Assembly (NCBI GenBank): GCA_039000515.1 | Contig: JBCFYV010000100.1 | Span: forward strand, 52,637,433 to 52,701,432 | DNA length: 64,000 nucleotides | Direction: 5' to 3' | Origin: Timema cristinae | Lineage: Eukaryota; Arthropoda; Insecta; Phasmatodea; Timematidae | Part shown: positions 1 to 11,206 of the stretch, in pieces | How the letters are laid out: each line of letters begins with the position of its first letter | Numbering within the stretch: the first letter of the stretch is position 1 | Notes under the pieces: generated by a model | The model's input: the letters and a program-made list of their open reading frames with translations, nothing else | What the model was told of the DNA's origin: nothing | Databases searched by the model: none | Made by a program: the position numbers and the translations under genes

Positions 1-55
1 GTAGGCTAGACAACCAATGATGGGGAGATTGAGGTTCGAATCCCGGCGTGTGTGT
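1..55 (+). repeat. SINE-A fragment at window edge
   Basis: Only the last part of a tRNA-like head is present: a GATGGGGAGATTGAGG stretch followed by the B-box match GGTTCGAATCCC. The 5' part lies outside the window. The body and tail typical of other SINE-A copies are not seen after it. Confidence 0.6.
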
Positions 56-234
56 TGGAAATAGTCACACATTATTTTAAAATGTTCTGTTTTGACCCTG
101 TTGAAACATGACTGACTTTATTTGATGAAGGAAAACCTTAACTTCAGAGGCACAAATTTTCACGCAAGGCGTTTAAATGCTTAAATAAATTAAACTTTCA
201 ACTCAAAGTTTAAATTTATTTACTGGTCAAGACT

Positions 235-325
235 TTCTTCTACATTTTGGTGGAAACAATATCAAAAAATGTCAAAGGACTTAATAAATAATTCGCAATT
301 TCTAAATGTCTGCAAAATGCCTAAG
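235..325 (+). repeat. Short dispersed repeat, copy 1 (possible LTR-element leader)
   Basis: About 85 bp matches 10648-10728: both hold ATTTTGGTG, then ACTTAATAAATAAT, then ATTTCTAAA and a GTCYGC end. A third shortened copy is at 63250-63297. Sequence on either side differs between the copies, so this is a short mobile or shared module. The TTTTGGTGGAA block resembles the start of an LTR-retrotransposon leader, but no LTR is proven. Confidence 0.5.
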
Positions 326-907
326 CGCTCCACCATGTAACAAACACTTTTTTGAAAATAGTGGTACGTCCTTGTGTACCGTGGAGAGACTAACCCGGCA
401 CAAACTACATATCTTACTCACCCTATTCAACGGACCGGCTGGATTCTCGTACAACGACAATGATCACGCCACATCAACAACACATCAACAAACATCGAAC
501 TCTGTGTGAGAAAGTGACAGTTAACGCGCTCTAGTGCTTTTGTGAACTGATACATCTATCAAAAGCACTCATGCGCGAAAAGACTGTTAGAAGAAAGGCT
601 CTCTGTCTCCCGCGGCCCGAAGTGACTCCCGCCCCCCTTGACTGTGTGTCCGTCCAACCAGCGCTATGCACACGCGCTTGGGCAGCTATAGACTTCATGA
701 TTGGATTATAGTGACCGCATTATGATGTAATTCTCTCCTTCCCTGTTTCCTCCACTGAGTAAGATCAGATATAAGCTTATGTTTTGCTAAGGAAGTCACT
801 CTTTGGTGCATGATAGACGTTAGGCTCACATGGGCGATATGTAGGGCCCTTGGACTAATAGAACGTAAGTCTGCCTAGGATGACAGGAAATTAATCTTAG
901 ACCACGT
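326..907. other. No gene seen
   Basis: Mixed-composition stretch, somewhat richer in GC around 590-680. Open frames here are short and resemble no protein. No repeat shared with the rest of the window was recognised. Confidence 0.5.
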
Positions 908-1146
908 CATTATAATATTCAGGTTAGGGTTGTAATCTTGGTGCAGATATGCCATATTATTATAATATTCGGGTTAGGGTTGTAATCTTGGCGCAGATAT
1001 GCCATATTATTATAATATTCAGGTTAGGGTTGTAATTTGGTGCAGATATGCCATATTATTATAATATTCAGGTTAGGGTTGTTATCTTGGTGCAGATATG
1101 CCAAATTATTGTAATATTCAGGTTAGGGTTGTATTCTTGGTGCAAA
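908..1146. repeat. Minisatellite, 50-bp unit, about 4.7 copies
   Basis: The block TATAATATTC recurs at 911, 961, 1011, 1060 and (variant) 1110, giving a 50-bp period with one 1-bp deletion. Each unit holds GGTTAGGGTT and ends GGTGCAGATATGCCA. The short open frame across it follows from the repeat and is not a gene. The TTAGGG core looks telomere-like but occurs once per 50 bp, so this is not telomeric DNA. Confidence 0.9.
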
Positions 1147-2820
1147 GGCCAGGGAAACTATTTGTTAGATGCCATTATTAGTTTGATTGTTTATTGGAAA
1201 ATACAGTTAGCGATCAGTAGATGGCTGTAATTCCTGGTTGTTGTTATTACAATCTTGCGGGATTTAGTAAATATTGATTGGTATTTAAGGTTATCTCTCA
1301 TAGAAAATTAATGCTCCTTTTTTATGCTCTCAGTCTAGTAGGACATTTTTGCATATTAGTTTGTTTATCAACGGCAAGTGATAAATTTCAATTATCTTAT
1401 ATCCCTATGTTTCTTTACATGTGGTTTTATGAGGTGTATAGATAAATCTATCAAAAATAAGAACCTAAGAATATGTTAATGGTTTCAGGCGTTAGCGAGC
1501 TAACTGTTGTAAACTGGGTTTTGGGAAATATATCTAACATTGTAATCTTTTGCGATAGCTAGCGTGAGGTTAAATTTACCTATTGTTGACATTGTAATAA
1601 TGTATTGACGGGGATGCTGGTCGTTTACTATTCCTCGTTTAGCCTGGTCTTAGACATTGTTATGTTAGTTGAATAGGAGAAGTGATGAGTCTCCCATGTT
1701 TATTAGAGTATGATTAATATATGGTTCCATGTAAATTACCACTTCAATAAATTAGCCGTTGGGCAATGTTAGTTACCTGTACTTCGTTCTTGTTTATACA
1801 TAATTTTATTTACTGAATCTTCCCATGGGCATAGTTGATACTTCTCAGGTGAGACAGGGAATAATTGGGCTTGTAGCGAATATCCAAATAAAACCCCTTG
1901 TGGTTATTCTTCATATTTGTAATAATGGCGACTGGGTGTTTGGTGCTTATTTAGGGATTTTGATGGTTCTGCTAACAGACTGTACCCACACACCCGGTAC
2001 GCTTGACTTGGTTTGGCAAAACGTATAATCCGCTTGTCAAAAGCATCTTAGTGTCTCAACGTAACACAATAAAACAGAAATATAAATAATAAATTCTAGC
2101 TTGACATTTACGTAAAGAAGCGTTCAAGTTGGCAACACACTAGTTCTCTCTCTCTCTGTGTCTTTCTTGGCAGAAACTTGTAGAAATAATGAGAAAGAAG
2201 TGTAGTAATATCCGGTTGTTAGCTTTCCTTAGCACTCGGAAAGTAGGGGAAGGGAAGTGACAAGTTGTGATTTGTTAGGGAGAAAAAAAAAGGTTGGAGG
2301 GAAGTAGTTGCTACTAGAATGGGAGGGGAAAGAGGGGACAAATGGCTGCCACCGCACTGCGGACTAGAAGGGAGGGTTGAAAATGGGGGGGAGGAGGGAT
2401 TTAAGAGAAGGGAAGAGATTCAGAGATGAATATATTCTTACATAGTCGGAAAAAGATTCATGTCCTTTTTGTCATTTTTTTTTCTTTTAAATGAACTTTT
2501 TTTTTAGCATTTACAAAACCGTTTACCCCCTTTTTTAAGTGGAAAAAAACGATTGAACCCGCAAAGGTTTGGAAATTAGCCAGGCGTCTTAAAAAATGAG
2601 TTCCCTTACCTAACCACTGCCGCCATATTTTTTTAAATTGGTTAAGAATTATTTTGAATGGGGTGATTTTACGAGTATTTAGTTCTGTTAAGTTTTAACT
2701 ATCACTATTTAACTTAACTATTTAAGATAAAGGTCTCACCTAGGTAGCCAAGATAGTTCTAATACGATATTAAAATTAGGTTAAATACAAACAAAGCCAA
2801 AAGTACAATAGTTTTTTTAA
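1147..2820. other. No gene seen; T-rich block
   Basis: AT-rich and T-rich on the plus strand up to about 2030, then purine-rich patches with runs of G around 2280-2400. No open frame with protein similarity and no repeat shared elsewhere was recognised. Confidence 0.45.
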
Positions 2821-2821
2821 T

Positions 2822-3070
2822 CGCTATGTCTTACTACTTGTTCAGGTTATACGTAAATTATATATGAAAAATACTCTAATGGGGCAGGGATGAGGAAGGA
2901 AGCATTTTAGAGGTAATCTACCCTTATTTGCGTGGAAGGAGAGTGGGAAACACTTAAGGGAAAACCACCCTTAGTAGACCTGACCAAGATTCGATCTACT
3001 TCATCTGCAGTTCAAGCCTACTGTAAGAGTAGAGCCTTAGATCATGTGGCCACCAAGGCGGGTTTCAAAT
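2822..3070 (-). repeat. SINE-A, near full length
   Basis: Minus-strand copy. Its tail, read on plus as GTCTTACTACTTGTTCAGG, is at the left. The body GCGTGGAAGGAGAGTGGGAAA follows, then a degenerate B box (GATTCGATC), then the head complement GATCATGTGGCCACCAAGGC. Head, body and tail are all recognisable. Confidence 0.8.
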
Positions 3071-3817
3071 AATAGAATACTTTTTTAAAAAACATACTTT
3101 TAGCATATCATGCATTAGTGAGCTAAAATACAAAATTAATGGCGTAGTTTATCCCTTTCGTTCCCATGATTATTAATTAGGCTTACTGTACCCTAAAAAC
3201 CCAATTAATGATATACAAATAAAAATAAATAATTAATAATCTAGAAAGAAAAACATATAATTAATAACCTAGAAAGAATAAAGTTATGAAACAAAACCAA
3301 AATAGTACGTAGTTTACTAACAACTTGGTAAATTTATCCCAAGTGTAAAAGGGTAGTTTTAAGACACGTACGTGTGAAATTAATTTTTAGCAAAAATAAA
3401 AATAATAATATGAAAACTTGACAAGAAATAAAATATAAATATTCCTGGAGGAAATGAAAGGAGGAGGGATCTTTGGGGGAGGGGGGGAGAGGGGAATACA
3501 CAGCGAGTTCTTGCTGTCAGTACAAGGAATATTAAACCCGATGGGAATGACATTTTCACGAGTAAATCTTTATCAAAATATTTTTTTTTTGGGTGACAGC
3601 TTTGTATTAAAACCTGCCTGCCATTTTCTTTAAGATACATTAAGAGGGAACAACACGGCTCGCCTTTCTATTCAAATAAACCCATTCAAATTCAGCTTAG
3701 AAAATTCTGTTTCAAAAAAACACCAAATAAAATGATGGTCAATTTATGGCAGGGGGTAGTCTAATACATTTATAATGTTTCTTACATTATTTTTAATCTC
3801 ATATAATCAAGTTAAAA
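3071..3817. other. No gene seen
   Basis: A-rich DNA with a G-rich patch near 3470-3495. The 86-codon minus-strand frame is low complexity and matches no family I know. Confidence 0.45.
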
Positions 3818-3819
3818 TA

Positions 3820-4047
3820 CAATAGCCTCGTGGCTTCTTTGGTGCTGACTGACAGCTCACAGCTGACTTCTGACAGTCAACATTTAGGTATATACCTAAA
3901 TGTTGACTGTCAGAAGTGACAGCTGCTAAACACATGTTTTTGCAGATCATATGGTTCGGCGTAGGGATACATAATTTGGTCTGGTAACTTTTCAAAGCCG
4001 TCAGCTGTGAGCTGTCAGTCAGCACCAAAGAAGTCATGGGGCTACTG
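3820..4047. mobile_element. Tc1/mariner-like MITE, copy 1
   Basis: 228 bp flanked by TA (3818-3819 and 4048-4049). Terminal inverted repeats of about 47 bp start CAATAGCCTCGTGGCTTC and end in the complement, GGGGCTACTG. Inside lies a second, nearly perfect palindrome (about 3868-3918) centred on GGTATATACC. The second copy is at 46389-46622. TA duplication and CAGT-like ends fit the Tc1/mariner group. There is no transposase. Confidence 0.85.
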
Positions 4048-4465
4048 TACCTATTGTGTTCTTAAAGACGTCGCCTACCTGTGACGTCACGGCAAGTTAA
4101 GATAAAATTTTCCATTGAATTTACGTTCTATTCAGAAAGTTTTAAAGATAGCCTACATCGTTTAAACAAAAATCATAAATTGTTAAATAATTATAAAAAC
4201 AGTATTACAGTATCACAACATTATTATTTTAATATTTATAAAAAGTTTTCTTTTGTAAGAGTTTGACATAATTAAGACATTTTAAATGAATATTTTGACC
4301 AACATCGGTGAACTGAGGCACAAACCTCATCTAGCTTGGTTTATTAATGCTAGAGAAAATCGGGGTTTGAAATCCGGTTGGATATTAAGGGTGTTTTTTA
4401 TTTATTTTTCTAAATGTTACGCTAACTTCCTCATCCCTACTTCATTAGCGTGATTTAATGTGGCG

Positions 4466-4715
4466 AGACCCACTTCAATGGCCTAATGGTCTAAGGCGTC
4501 AGTCACTCTCGTGTTGGGCTGGGCTGCTGTTGATGGGGAGATCGGGGTTCTAATCCCGATTAGGTTGTTTTTCCTAAACGGTTTACCACTCTCCTTCCAC
4601 GCTAGTACCAATTGACTACCTCTTCAATGATGATTTCCTCACCCCTATCCTATTATAGTAAATATTATATGTGTGTATGCCCTGCGCGGGTGACTATAAG
4701 ATAAATATATAATTA
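4466..4715 (+). repeat. SINE-A
   Basis: Head ATGGCCTAATGGTCTAAGGC, B-box region GGTTCTAATCCC, body ACCACTCTCCTTCCACGC. The tail is degenerate and lacks a clear GTAGTAAGACG. Confidence 0.75.
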
Positions 4716-5025
4716 CAAAATGTCCATGTTGGTGATCCTTGGGTAAGCTTGGATGAAACGCATCGAGTTATTCAATAGAAACGTATTAAAAAGACAAGTG
4801 CATAACAAAACACTACGGTTCATCTGTCGGGGATTCAAACCCTGATCTCATGGTTATTCTTAAAACCAAACCAGACGATGTTAAAGCCTCATTTCACGTG
4901 TCCGCCGATGGGGTCAAAATAAATTTGAAAATTGATCAAATATTTTGAAAATAACTAAAAAGCCGGTGCTTTACAGTTTTGATATAAGTTGATTATTTTT
5001 TGTGAGAAACATCAGTATCATCAGT

Positions 5026-5153
5026 ATCACTAGTAATCATATATCATATTATCATCATGTCTATCTTATCATCATTGTCAATCATTATCATCATTGTCAT
5101 CATCATTAATCATTGTCATCATCATTATCATATCATCATCGTCATTATTATTA
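5026..5153. repeat. (ATC)n microsatellite, LINE 3' tail
   Basis: Impure ATC/ATT repeats directly after the stop codon of the minus-strand LINE fragment. This fits the short-repeat tail of a non-LTR retrotransposon. Confidence 0.75.
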
Positions 5154-5415
5154 TCAGGTGTTCTGTCTTACGACAGGTTCATTCCTTTTGTCATTGAACT
5201 TTGACCGCCAATGCCCCTGTCCTCTTGTTTCCTCCTTCAGCTCCCAGAATTTTATTCTTTCCTTCAAGTCTATTAATATTTGAATCCTCCTCCTTCCTAA
5301 GCTCCTCTTTCCCTCAACCTTTCCTTCTATCACGTCATGCAGAAGACAGTTCCTCCTAAGGATGTATCCAGTTTGCTTTATACCGAAGAATCACATCTAA
5401 AATGGTTCTCTTCGT
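5154..5415 (-). pseudogene. LINE reverse-transcriptase C-terminal fragment
   Basis: From 5375 down to the stop at 5154 an uninterrupted minus-strand frame of 73 codons contains GYILRRNCLLHDVIEGKVEG, then a Lys/Arg-rich stretch, WELKEE, HWRSKFNDKRNEPVVRQNT and a stop. Just upstream, in another frame (about 5365-5415), TKRTILDVILRYKANWI continues the same protein, so a small indel breaks the frame. GHILRR...VIEGKVEGKR is the usual end of Jockey/CR1-type LINE ORF2 proteins. The copy is 5' truncated and dead. Confidence 0.85.
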
Positions 5416-5544
5416 AAATTAATAGGCGCACTCCAATTTTCATAGATTGGAATTTTTAGAATAAAGAAAAAACCATATTTATTTTACGTTCTACAGTGAT
5501 AGAATTTTATTACGAATATTATTTATACTATTTTATTGATAATG

Positions 5545-5690
5545 AAAATGTCTATCAAAAGAGACATCTTCATATCACATGACTTGACGTATGAATAGGT
5601 GTACGTGAAAGTAGAGCTAGTAACATTTTTAGTTGTTAGATAAAATGGGACGTACCTTTCCTGTCCTAGCTTACAAGCAGTCTCATTCTC
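5545..5690 (+). repeat. Dispersed repeat F, copy 1
   Basis: Shares ATCACATGACTTGACGTATG and a GTGAAAGTAGA-CTAGTAAC block with 41225-41395, 42472-42545 and 49925-50140. Family unknown: no tRNA head, no terminal inverted repeats seen. Confidence 0.6.
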
Positions 5691-6130
5691 GTGAAATATA
5701 AAACTGTGAGTTTCTTTCTTAATAAACACAAAATAACACGAATGAGATGAAGACGTGGAGAACACATTCCGCAAGTCAGGGGTACTCCCGGAGCTAATAA
5801 AGAGGACAAAAACGAGGACTGGAACGTTAAGGAATTTCAGTTTACTCATCAGTCGTTACAACCGTCAGCTCAGTCCCCCCCCCCCCCATTATCCCTCGCA
5901 CACTTTTAAAAATGTTATTTTTCACACCTCATCTGTAGTAGTGGGATGGGGGACAAACATAACATTGGGGTAGGTGTTTAGAAGGGGATGGGAATAATAT
6001 GTTGGTGGCTTAAGTCAGGTGAAGGGATGATTATATTCAGTCGGGGGTGGAGGTGGGAGATCAAATTGAAAAAGTAAAATGGTGGGGGAATATAATCCAC
6101 TAGTAATCTTTCTTTGGAATTGAAGTTCTT
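5691..6130. other. No gene seen
   Basis: Includes a C-run near 5876-5886 and GT/GA-rich DNA. Short overlapping frames on both strands have no recognisable product. Confidence 0.45.
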
Positions 6131-6147
6131 ATCACTACGTTCTCAAC

Positions 6148-6272
6148 CCCACACACATACACATATACACAAATATACAAACACATACACACATAAAATA
6201 TAGGCATACATACATACATAGTACGTATATACATACACACATACATACATACATACATACAACACACAGAGA
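6148..6272. repeat. (ACAT)n / CA-rich microsatellite
   Basis: Impure ACAC and ATAC repeats, purest at 6233-6260. Two short minus-strand frames that read as Tyr/Val/Cys repeats come from this microsatellite. Confidence 0.9.
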
Positions 6273-6824
6273 CACATAGCATATATGTTAAGGGCGCCGC
6301 TTACTTGATGGAAAATACTAGCACAATGCTTCATTCTTTATGATAATTACATTTCTAGGCTTCAAAACATCTATAAAAATCACCTTAGAATGTTCTGCTG
6401 TGAGCCTGTTAAAAAAAACTTTTTTTATTGTTTCTAAACATTTACTTGGATCCTAGAATTGAGACATTTCACGTGAAGTATCGTTGAGATGAAGATGAAC
6501 TCGTCCATATTTTCACTCATTTTTCCAAACTAATTAAACTTAGGATGCAAAGGTTGTAATCGCTTACGAACATGTTTAAAACATTTATCTACAATTTGGC
6601 GTGAACCATATTTTAAAATTACTAATCACTTCTTGAATAATGTTTAATTTCTGGGTGGCCTCTTTAGCGAATCTCAGCACTTCGTTAGGCGACCCTCTTG
6701 AGAAAACTATACACTATTTATAAAGCATACAGAGAAAATAGAATAAATTGGGAACGTTGCACCGCAGATACTTCTCACTTATGATGGGATCAACTCAAAA
6801 CTCGTAAGATATATGAAATAAGTA

Positions 6825-7130
6825 ATACACACGTTTGCAGAAACATTCCACCAAAGAGCATAAATGAAATAATATACATTGTTACAAAAACATATTAAAA
6901 ATAATCAAGTAAATATTTTTAAATTTTTTAATGATATTACAACTTTGCAATGTCAAACTAATTTCTTGTCTTAAATAGTTGTGGAGACATGATAAAAATT
7001 GGAAATTTCCCTAAATGTTAAGTACCCTCAAAGCCATTTTAATTGAAAATTAATGAGAATTGCCATTTTGTTTTTAGTTTAATCAAAATCGTAAGAGCAG
7101 ATTTAAAAAAAAGTTTCTTCTCTTTTTAAG
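6825..7130 (+). repeat. Dispersed AT-rich repeat G, copy 1
   Basis: GCAGAAACATTCCACCAAAG, then GCATAAATGAAATAATATAC and later ATATTACAACTTTGCAA and TTGGAAATTTCCC occur in the same order at 48415-48785 and, reversed, at 58690-59185. No coding capacity. Class unknown. Confidence 0.65.
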
Positions 7131-7139
7131 GGGAAGCTA

Positions 7140-7312
7140 TGATTTAGGGAAAATGTACTCGCACTTGCGGGAGTCTGAGTTAAAAATAGTTTAGCTTATA
7201 GCACAATAATTAAAATTAAACTCCCCCGAGATACAAACCGGGATAGCCCCATCATCAGCAAACCTAAGTGAGCTTGTTCACTTGGACCACACGCACACCG
7301 GTGCGTCACGTA
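7140..7312 (-). repeat. Degenerate SINE-A
   Basis: Retains the order of a minus-strand copy: GTACTCGCACTTGCGGGAG, a B-box-like ATACAAACCGGGATAG, then CCCCATCATCAGCA. The tail and A box are not clear. Confidence 0.45.
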
Positions 7313-7890
7313 ACATAAAAACCAAAATTCCCTTTTTTTCGACATAGATTATTAAAATTATCCATAAAATACGAAGCTACAAGACAATTTCGAGTACATT
7401 TTTACGATATAACCCCCCCTACCCCTCTCCTCACTATTTTTCCGCCTGATGGCTTAAAGCTTTTGCGTAATTTATGATCCTTAGACTTTCTGATCAAAGA
7501 CACACAAACACACATACACAAACTTAGTTTTCCTACTTTTCTAAAGTTTTTTATATTCATTTTTTTCTTTGGTCTTTCTTTCTTGTAAACTTAAGTTTAT
7601 TTTGCTAAGTGGACGAGTATCTTTTTTAGATCCGTTCCTTTTTCTAAATTCCCGCTAGTTGCTTGACAGATATAAACGATGTGAAGTGCATTAATAATTC
7701 CCTGAGAGACGCAGATAAAGCCTAACATCGTAAACGAAACTGATGAAAACTTTTTTGTTTGTTTGTTATTTCATATTTATGTCGGAGGAAAATAAAGTGA
7801 TTTTTTAACGTTGCGACGAATTGATTCTTCTTTAAGCCGGGATGGTAGGGAACTCAAGCTTAGGCAGTATTTTTTTAGTTTTTATAGCAA
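7313..7890. other. No gene seen
   Basis: AT-rich with T-runs. No repeat or coding signal recognised. Confidence 0.45.
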
Positions 7891-7899
7891 AATAAAATT

Positions 7900-8305
7900 A
7901 ATACATACATAGGCATACATACTTACATACATAATGCATACAAAATGGATACATGTGTGTCATTCCTTACAGGGTAGGCAATAAACTGCGCATATAGCTC
8001 AAAAAACCACAACTCCGTACCTAATACATTTTCACTAACTTTCTCCATACTTCCCTATCCTTTCCCTTTGCTTCAACAACATTCATACACCGAGTCATAT
8101 ATGCTTGTTTATTCTTAAAACTCTTTAATATTTCTCTTTTTAACACATTCGTCTACAACATTTATACACGTCTCACATGGCCTACCCCTTCATTTTGATC
8201 ACCACGCTCTACCTTCATATATTTGCTTCGTCACTCGATCCACACTCATCCTTTCAACATTTCCTAACCAACGTAAGGTGCTTCTTTCATATTCATATAT
8301 TGTCT
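7900..8305 (-). pseudogene. LINE 3' end, family 2, copy 1
   Basis: Minus-strand fragments of a reverse-transcriptase C-terminus: RSTLRWLGNVERMSVDRVTK then QIYEGRAWWSK, a stop, RGRPCETCINVVDECVKKRN and, after a frameshift, KDREVWRKLVKMY with a stop. The 3' UTR (complement of 7975-8025) matches that of the 46.0-kb copy, including CTATATGCGCAGTTTATTGC. An ACAT-rich tail lies at 7900-7945. Stops and frameshifts make it a pseudogene. Its 5' side ends where a foldback MITE begins. Confidence 0.85.
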
Positions 8306-8592
8306 TTTTTTAAATTTGTTGAACAAAATAAATCAAATCTTCAATACAATAATATAGTTTAATTTTCTTCACCTGATGATATCAACAATTCTTGGATATC
8401 TGTCCAGGGTGTCCTGGAATTTAATGACAACTAATTTTCCTAATTTATTAATTATTTCTCATCAAATGCCTCCATTCAACTGTTGATATTATCATGTGTA
8501 GAAAATTAAAATCAATATTCCTATTCTAGCAATATCTAATTTATTAAGGTGAAAAATAACTTATTGTTTGCTATAAAAACCGCAAAAAGGGT
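8306..8592. mobile_element. Foldback MITE, family FB1, copy 1
   Basis: Two inverted arms of about 110-120 bp around a loop of about 65 bp. The left arm has GTTTAATTTTCTTCACCTGA, GATATCAACAATTCTTGG, ATATCTGTCCAGGG. The right arm should mirror this; ACTGTTGATATTATCATGTG and GAAAATTAAAATC are clear. Related copies are at 38855 and 62288. No transposase. Confidence 0.75.
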
Positions 8593-9215
8593 TTAGGAAA
8601 AGAGAAAAAGTTTAAATTTTGAGTTTGAATTTTTTTTTTAAATACGCTTTACACTAAAATATGTACTTTTGATATTAAAGCCAAAAGTTATAAACCTAGA
8701 TTTAGCATTCCTCTGTCAAATAATATAATAATATAATTCAAATAATTTGAAACGGTCACAACAGAACATTTTAAGCTAATGTAGAATTATTATATAAGGT
8801 TTTATGTGAGTGATTTATAACACATAAATAATATTTTAAAAACAATTTATTTAAAACTTTTTAATTAGTCAGAACTGTATCGATGTTACAAAAAGAAAAC
8901 AACAAGCTCAATCAAATGGGAGAACACTCACTCTCTGCCCTGTTGAACATAAACACTGGAGCACATGTGCCGCGACCTCTTCTCTCTAAAACTCAATCCC
9001 ACTGACTAAATAGAGATACGATCCAACGGTCCACTCGTGAAGGAAGCCCCGCGCAGAAACAAACGAGTGACGGCAACACCACCAGTTTAGTTTCCGTTTC
9101 CGCCGCCTGGATGGTTCCAGGACTTTCTACGAGTTGCTAGAGTCACCGCGATCCTTCTTAAGCGCTGCTTGCCTCCCCTCTTCCCCTCCATGTTTTCCCT
9201 CCCTTTTTCCCTCTC
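8593..9215. other. No gene seen; GC-richer patch
   Basis: AT-rich to about 8890, then GC-richer DNA at 8930-9200 with several CpGs. Could be an old regulatory or LTR region. No open frame supports a gene. Confidence 0.4.
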
Positions 9216-9218
9216 TCT

Positions 9219-10641
9219 GTGGGCATTGTGTTGGCTATATATTGCGATGTTTCTTTTACATGGTTACTCATTGTATCACTGGCTTACTAGGTGAGAACGG
9301 CAATTAAGCTTATACTTAATTATATTCTTCAAAATTCTCTTTCGGTTATATTATGGGGAACCTTTCAAAATTATTAATTTCGCACTTATTAACTTAAATT
9401 TCTATTTCGGGATGTTTTTTTTTTTTTTTGTATCAGCGTGGTTGATTTGTAGCCACGTATCCTTTTGTATTTTTCCTACTAAGGGAACATTCCGTTCTCC
9501 TATGGAACGTAACCTCTGTTTCGCCACTCGGCGGCTTGCGTCTATTTGCGCTCTTGCCGACTGTCTGATTAGCAGTTGACGTTTGTTGTGAATATTTTGA
9601 GTATGTTTTACTTAGACAGTTTAAATTAACATATGGTTATGTGGGAACCAAGCACTTTAACTTTCAGATATGTGCTTTATCTTTAACTCTTTCTAACTTA
9701 TGCTGTGTTATGGTGATAAAACCAAATAGGTTTTATGTGAGTAAATAATTCCTTGATAGTCTAAATTTACATTTAATCATGTGGAAATCAAGGTCTCTAA
9801 CTATGAGCGATAATGCTTATTACAATTATTGTTTTGTAGAATAATGTTTTATTGGACGAGAAGCAAGCTCTTAAACTTTAGCGTGGCGCTTTGTATCTTC
9901 GAGAGCACTGAATTACATAAGATTGCTATGGGAAAGCGGAATAATTTTGTTCCATAGACTTATTGCTTATCACTTAATGTCTTTAAACACCTGTTTGGGC
10001 TGACCACATATATTTTTACTACTGCTCTAATTAAACTTTGATGTATTTGCACATTGTTAGAATTGTAAGATAACTCCAAGTATATCATACATTATGTACC
10101 TAAACTTCAGTTACGTTAGATTACGTATTATTAGCGCAAGTGTGTAAGGCGCTTAGTTAATGATGCTGATATTGCGTCCGTTGGGGACTTTAATTGTACA
10201 GTCCAAAAACCTTAGCCGCTAGGCGGCGGGGTTTATTATATTTGGAAGTTGTTACTTTATCGCAAAATACATTATGATAGTACAAATTATTGTCACCAGG
10301 TGACTATATATAATAAATAGAGTTTAATTCTCATTTTGACCTTTGAGTCGTAGCTTGTTGTTGACTATCCTTAATGGTAGTTATAGTTGTCTCTCACTTT
10401 AAAATCGACTTTACGCGCATACTAATTAAATAATGGGCTTATATTAAATTCTAGTCATTTTTATTATATATTATATTTACTACAAATCTTCGACTTGGCT
10501 TGCCTTGAGCGGTACCTCGGCATTTGTAATATTATTTGTATATCTTCTATTTCCTATATGTCAAATAAAATAAATACTGTTATCCTCTGGTAACTCCTTG
10601 ACTATTATTTATCACGATTCAGGTAAGTTAAGGTAGTTACA
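9219..10641 (+). other. LTR-like T-rich block, speculative
   Basis: A 1.4-kb stretch without open frames. It starts near a TGTGGGCATTGTG and a TATATATT box, carries AATAAA sites near 10565, and ends GTTACA just before the leader-like repeat at 10648 (ATTTTGGTGAAAGCG). This is the order expected of an LTR followed by a leader, but no second LTR, target duplication or proven primer-binding site is visible. It could be plain intergenic DNA. Confidence 0.25.
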
Positions 10642-10647
10642 GAACTT

Positions 10648-10728
10648 TCGCATAGATTTTGGTGAAAGCGATATTAAATGATATGAAACTACTTAATAAA
10701 TAATCCAGTATTTCTAAACGTCCGCAAC
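10648..10728 (+). repeat. Short dispersed repeat, copy 2 (leader-like)
   Basis: Matches 235-325 over about 80 bp (ATTTTGGTG, ACTTAATAAATAAT, ATTTCTAAACGTCCGCAAC). The end, with CGTCCGCAACAC, also matches CGTTCGCAACAC at 63285. Confidence 0.55.
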
Positions 10729-10971
10729 ACTTCCCAGTACTGTAGCACCCTTCCATCCCCACCTGAAACGGGGGATGGGGGGGAGGGAGGGGGCAGGTGA
10801 ATGTCCTGACGCTCAAGAGAGGCCCGAACGCTCAGAATCGATACCAGCGCCACAAGCCTTGACGGATGACTAGTGGGACTACTTCCGAGCACTGACTTCA
10901 CACTCAAATTTAGATGGTAAAGAAAACTTTCAAATTTAATAAATAAGTATACAACCATTTTAGTATGTTTA

Positions 10972-11093
10972 TACGTCATGGGTCGTAATATGAGAAGAGA
11001 TGGTTTATTGAGTGTCGTCGTTGAAGGCAAAGTTGAACGGGGAAGACCAACCAGGAAGACCACGTGTGTGACTGATGGATCATCGCAAACAAG
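10972..11093 (+). pseudogene. LINE reverse-transcriptase C-terminal fragment, family 3
   Basis: In frame from 10975 the plus strand reads VMGRNMRRDGLLSVVVEGKV then ERGRPTRKTTCVTD. This matches the usual LINE ORF2 ending (GHxMRRDGLL..VVEGKVEGxRxRGR). Both ends of the protein are missing. The minus-strand frame of 124 codons over the same DNA has no recognisable product. Confidence 0.75.
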
Positions 11094-11206
11094 GAAATAA
11101 GATGAAGTTTAGGGATCTTACAAAAGTAAGCTGATCCTAAGACAAGGATGGAGAACCTGCGGCCTTATGGCTTCATGTGAACTTTTTTTTAGGTGTTCGA
11201 TTAGGA

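Noticed and set aside
908..1146. Telomeric repeat tract
   Set aside because: TTAGGG occurs once per 50-bp unit; there is no continuous TTAGGG run.
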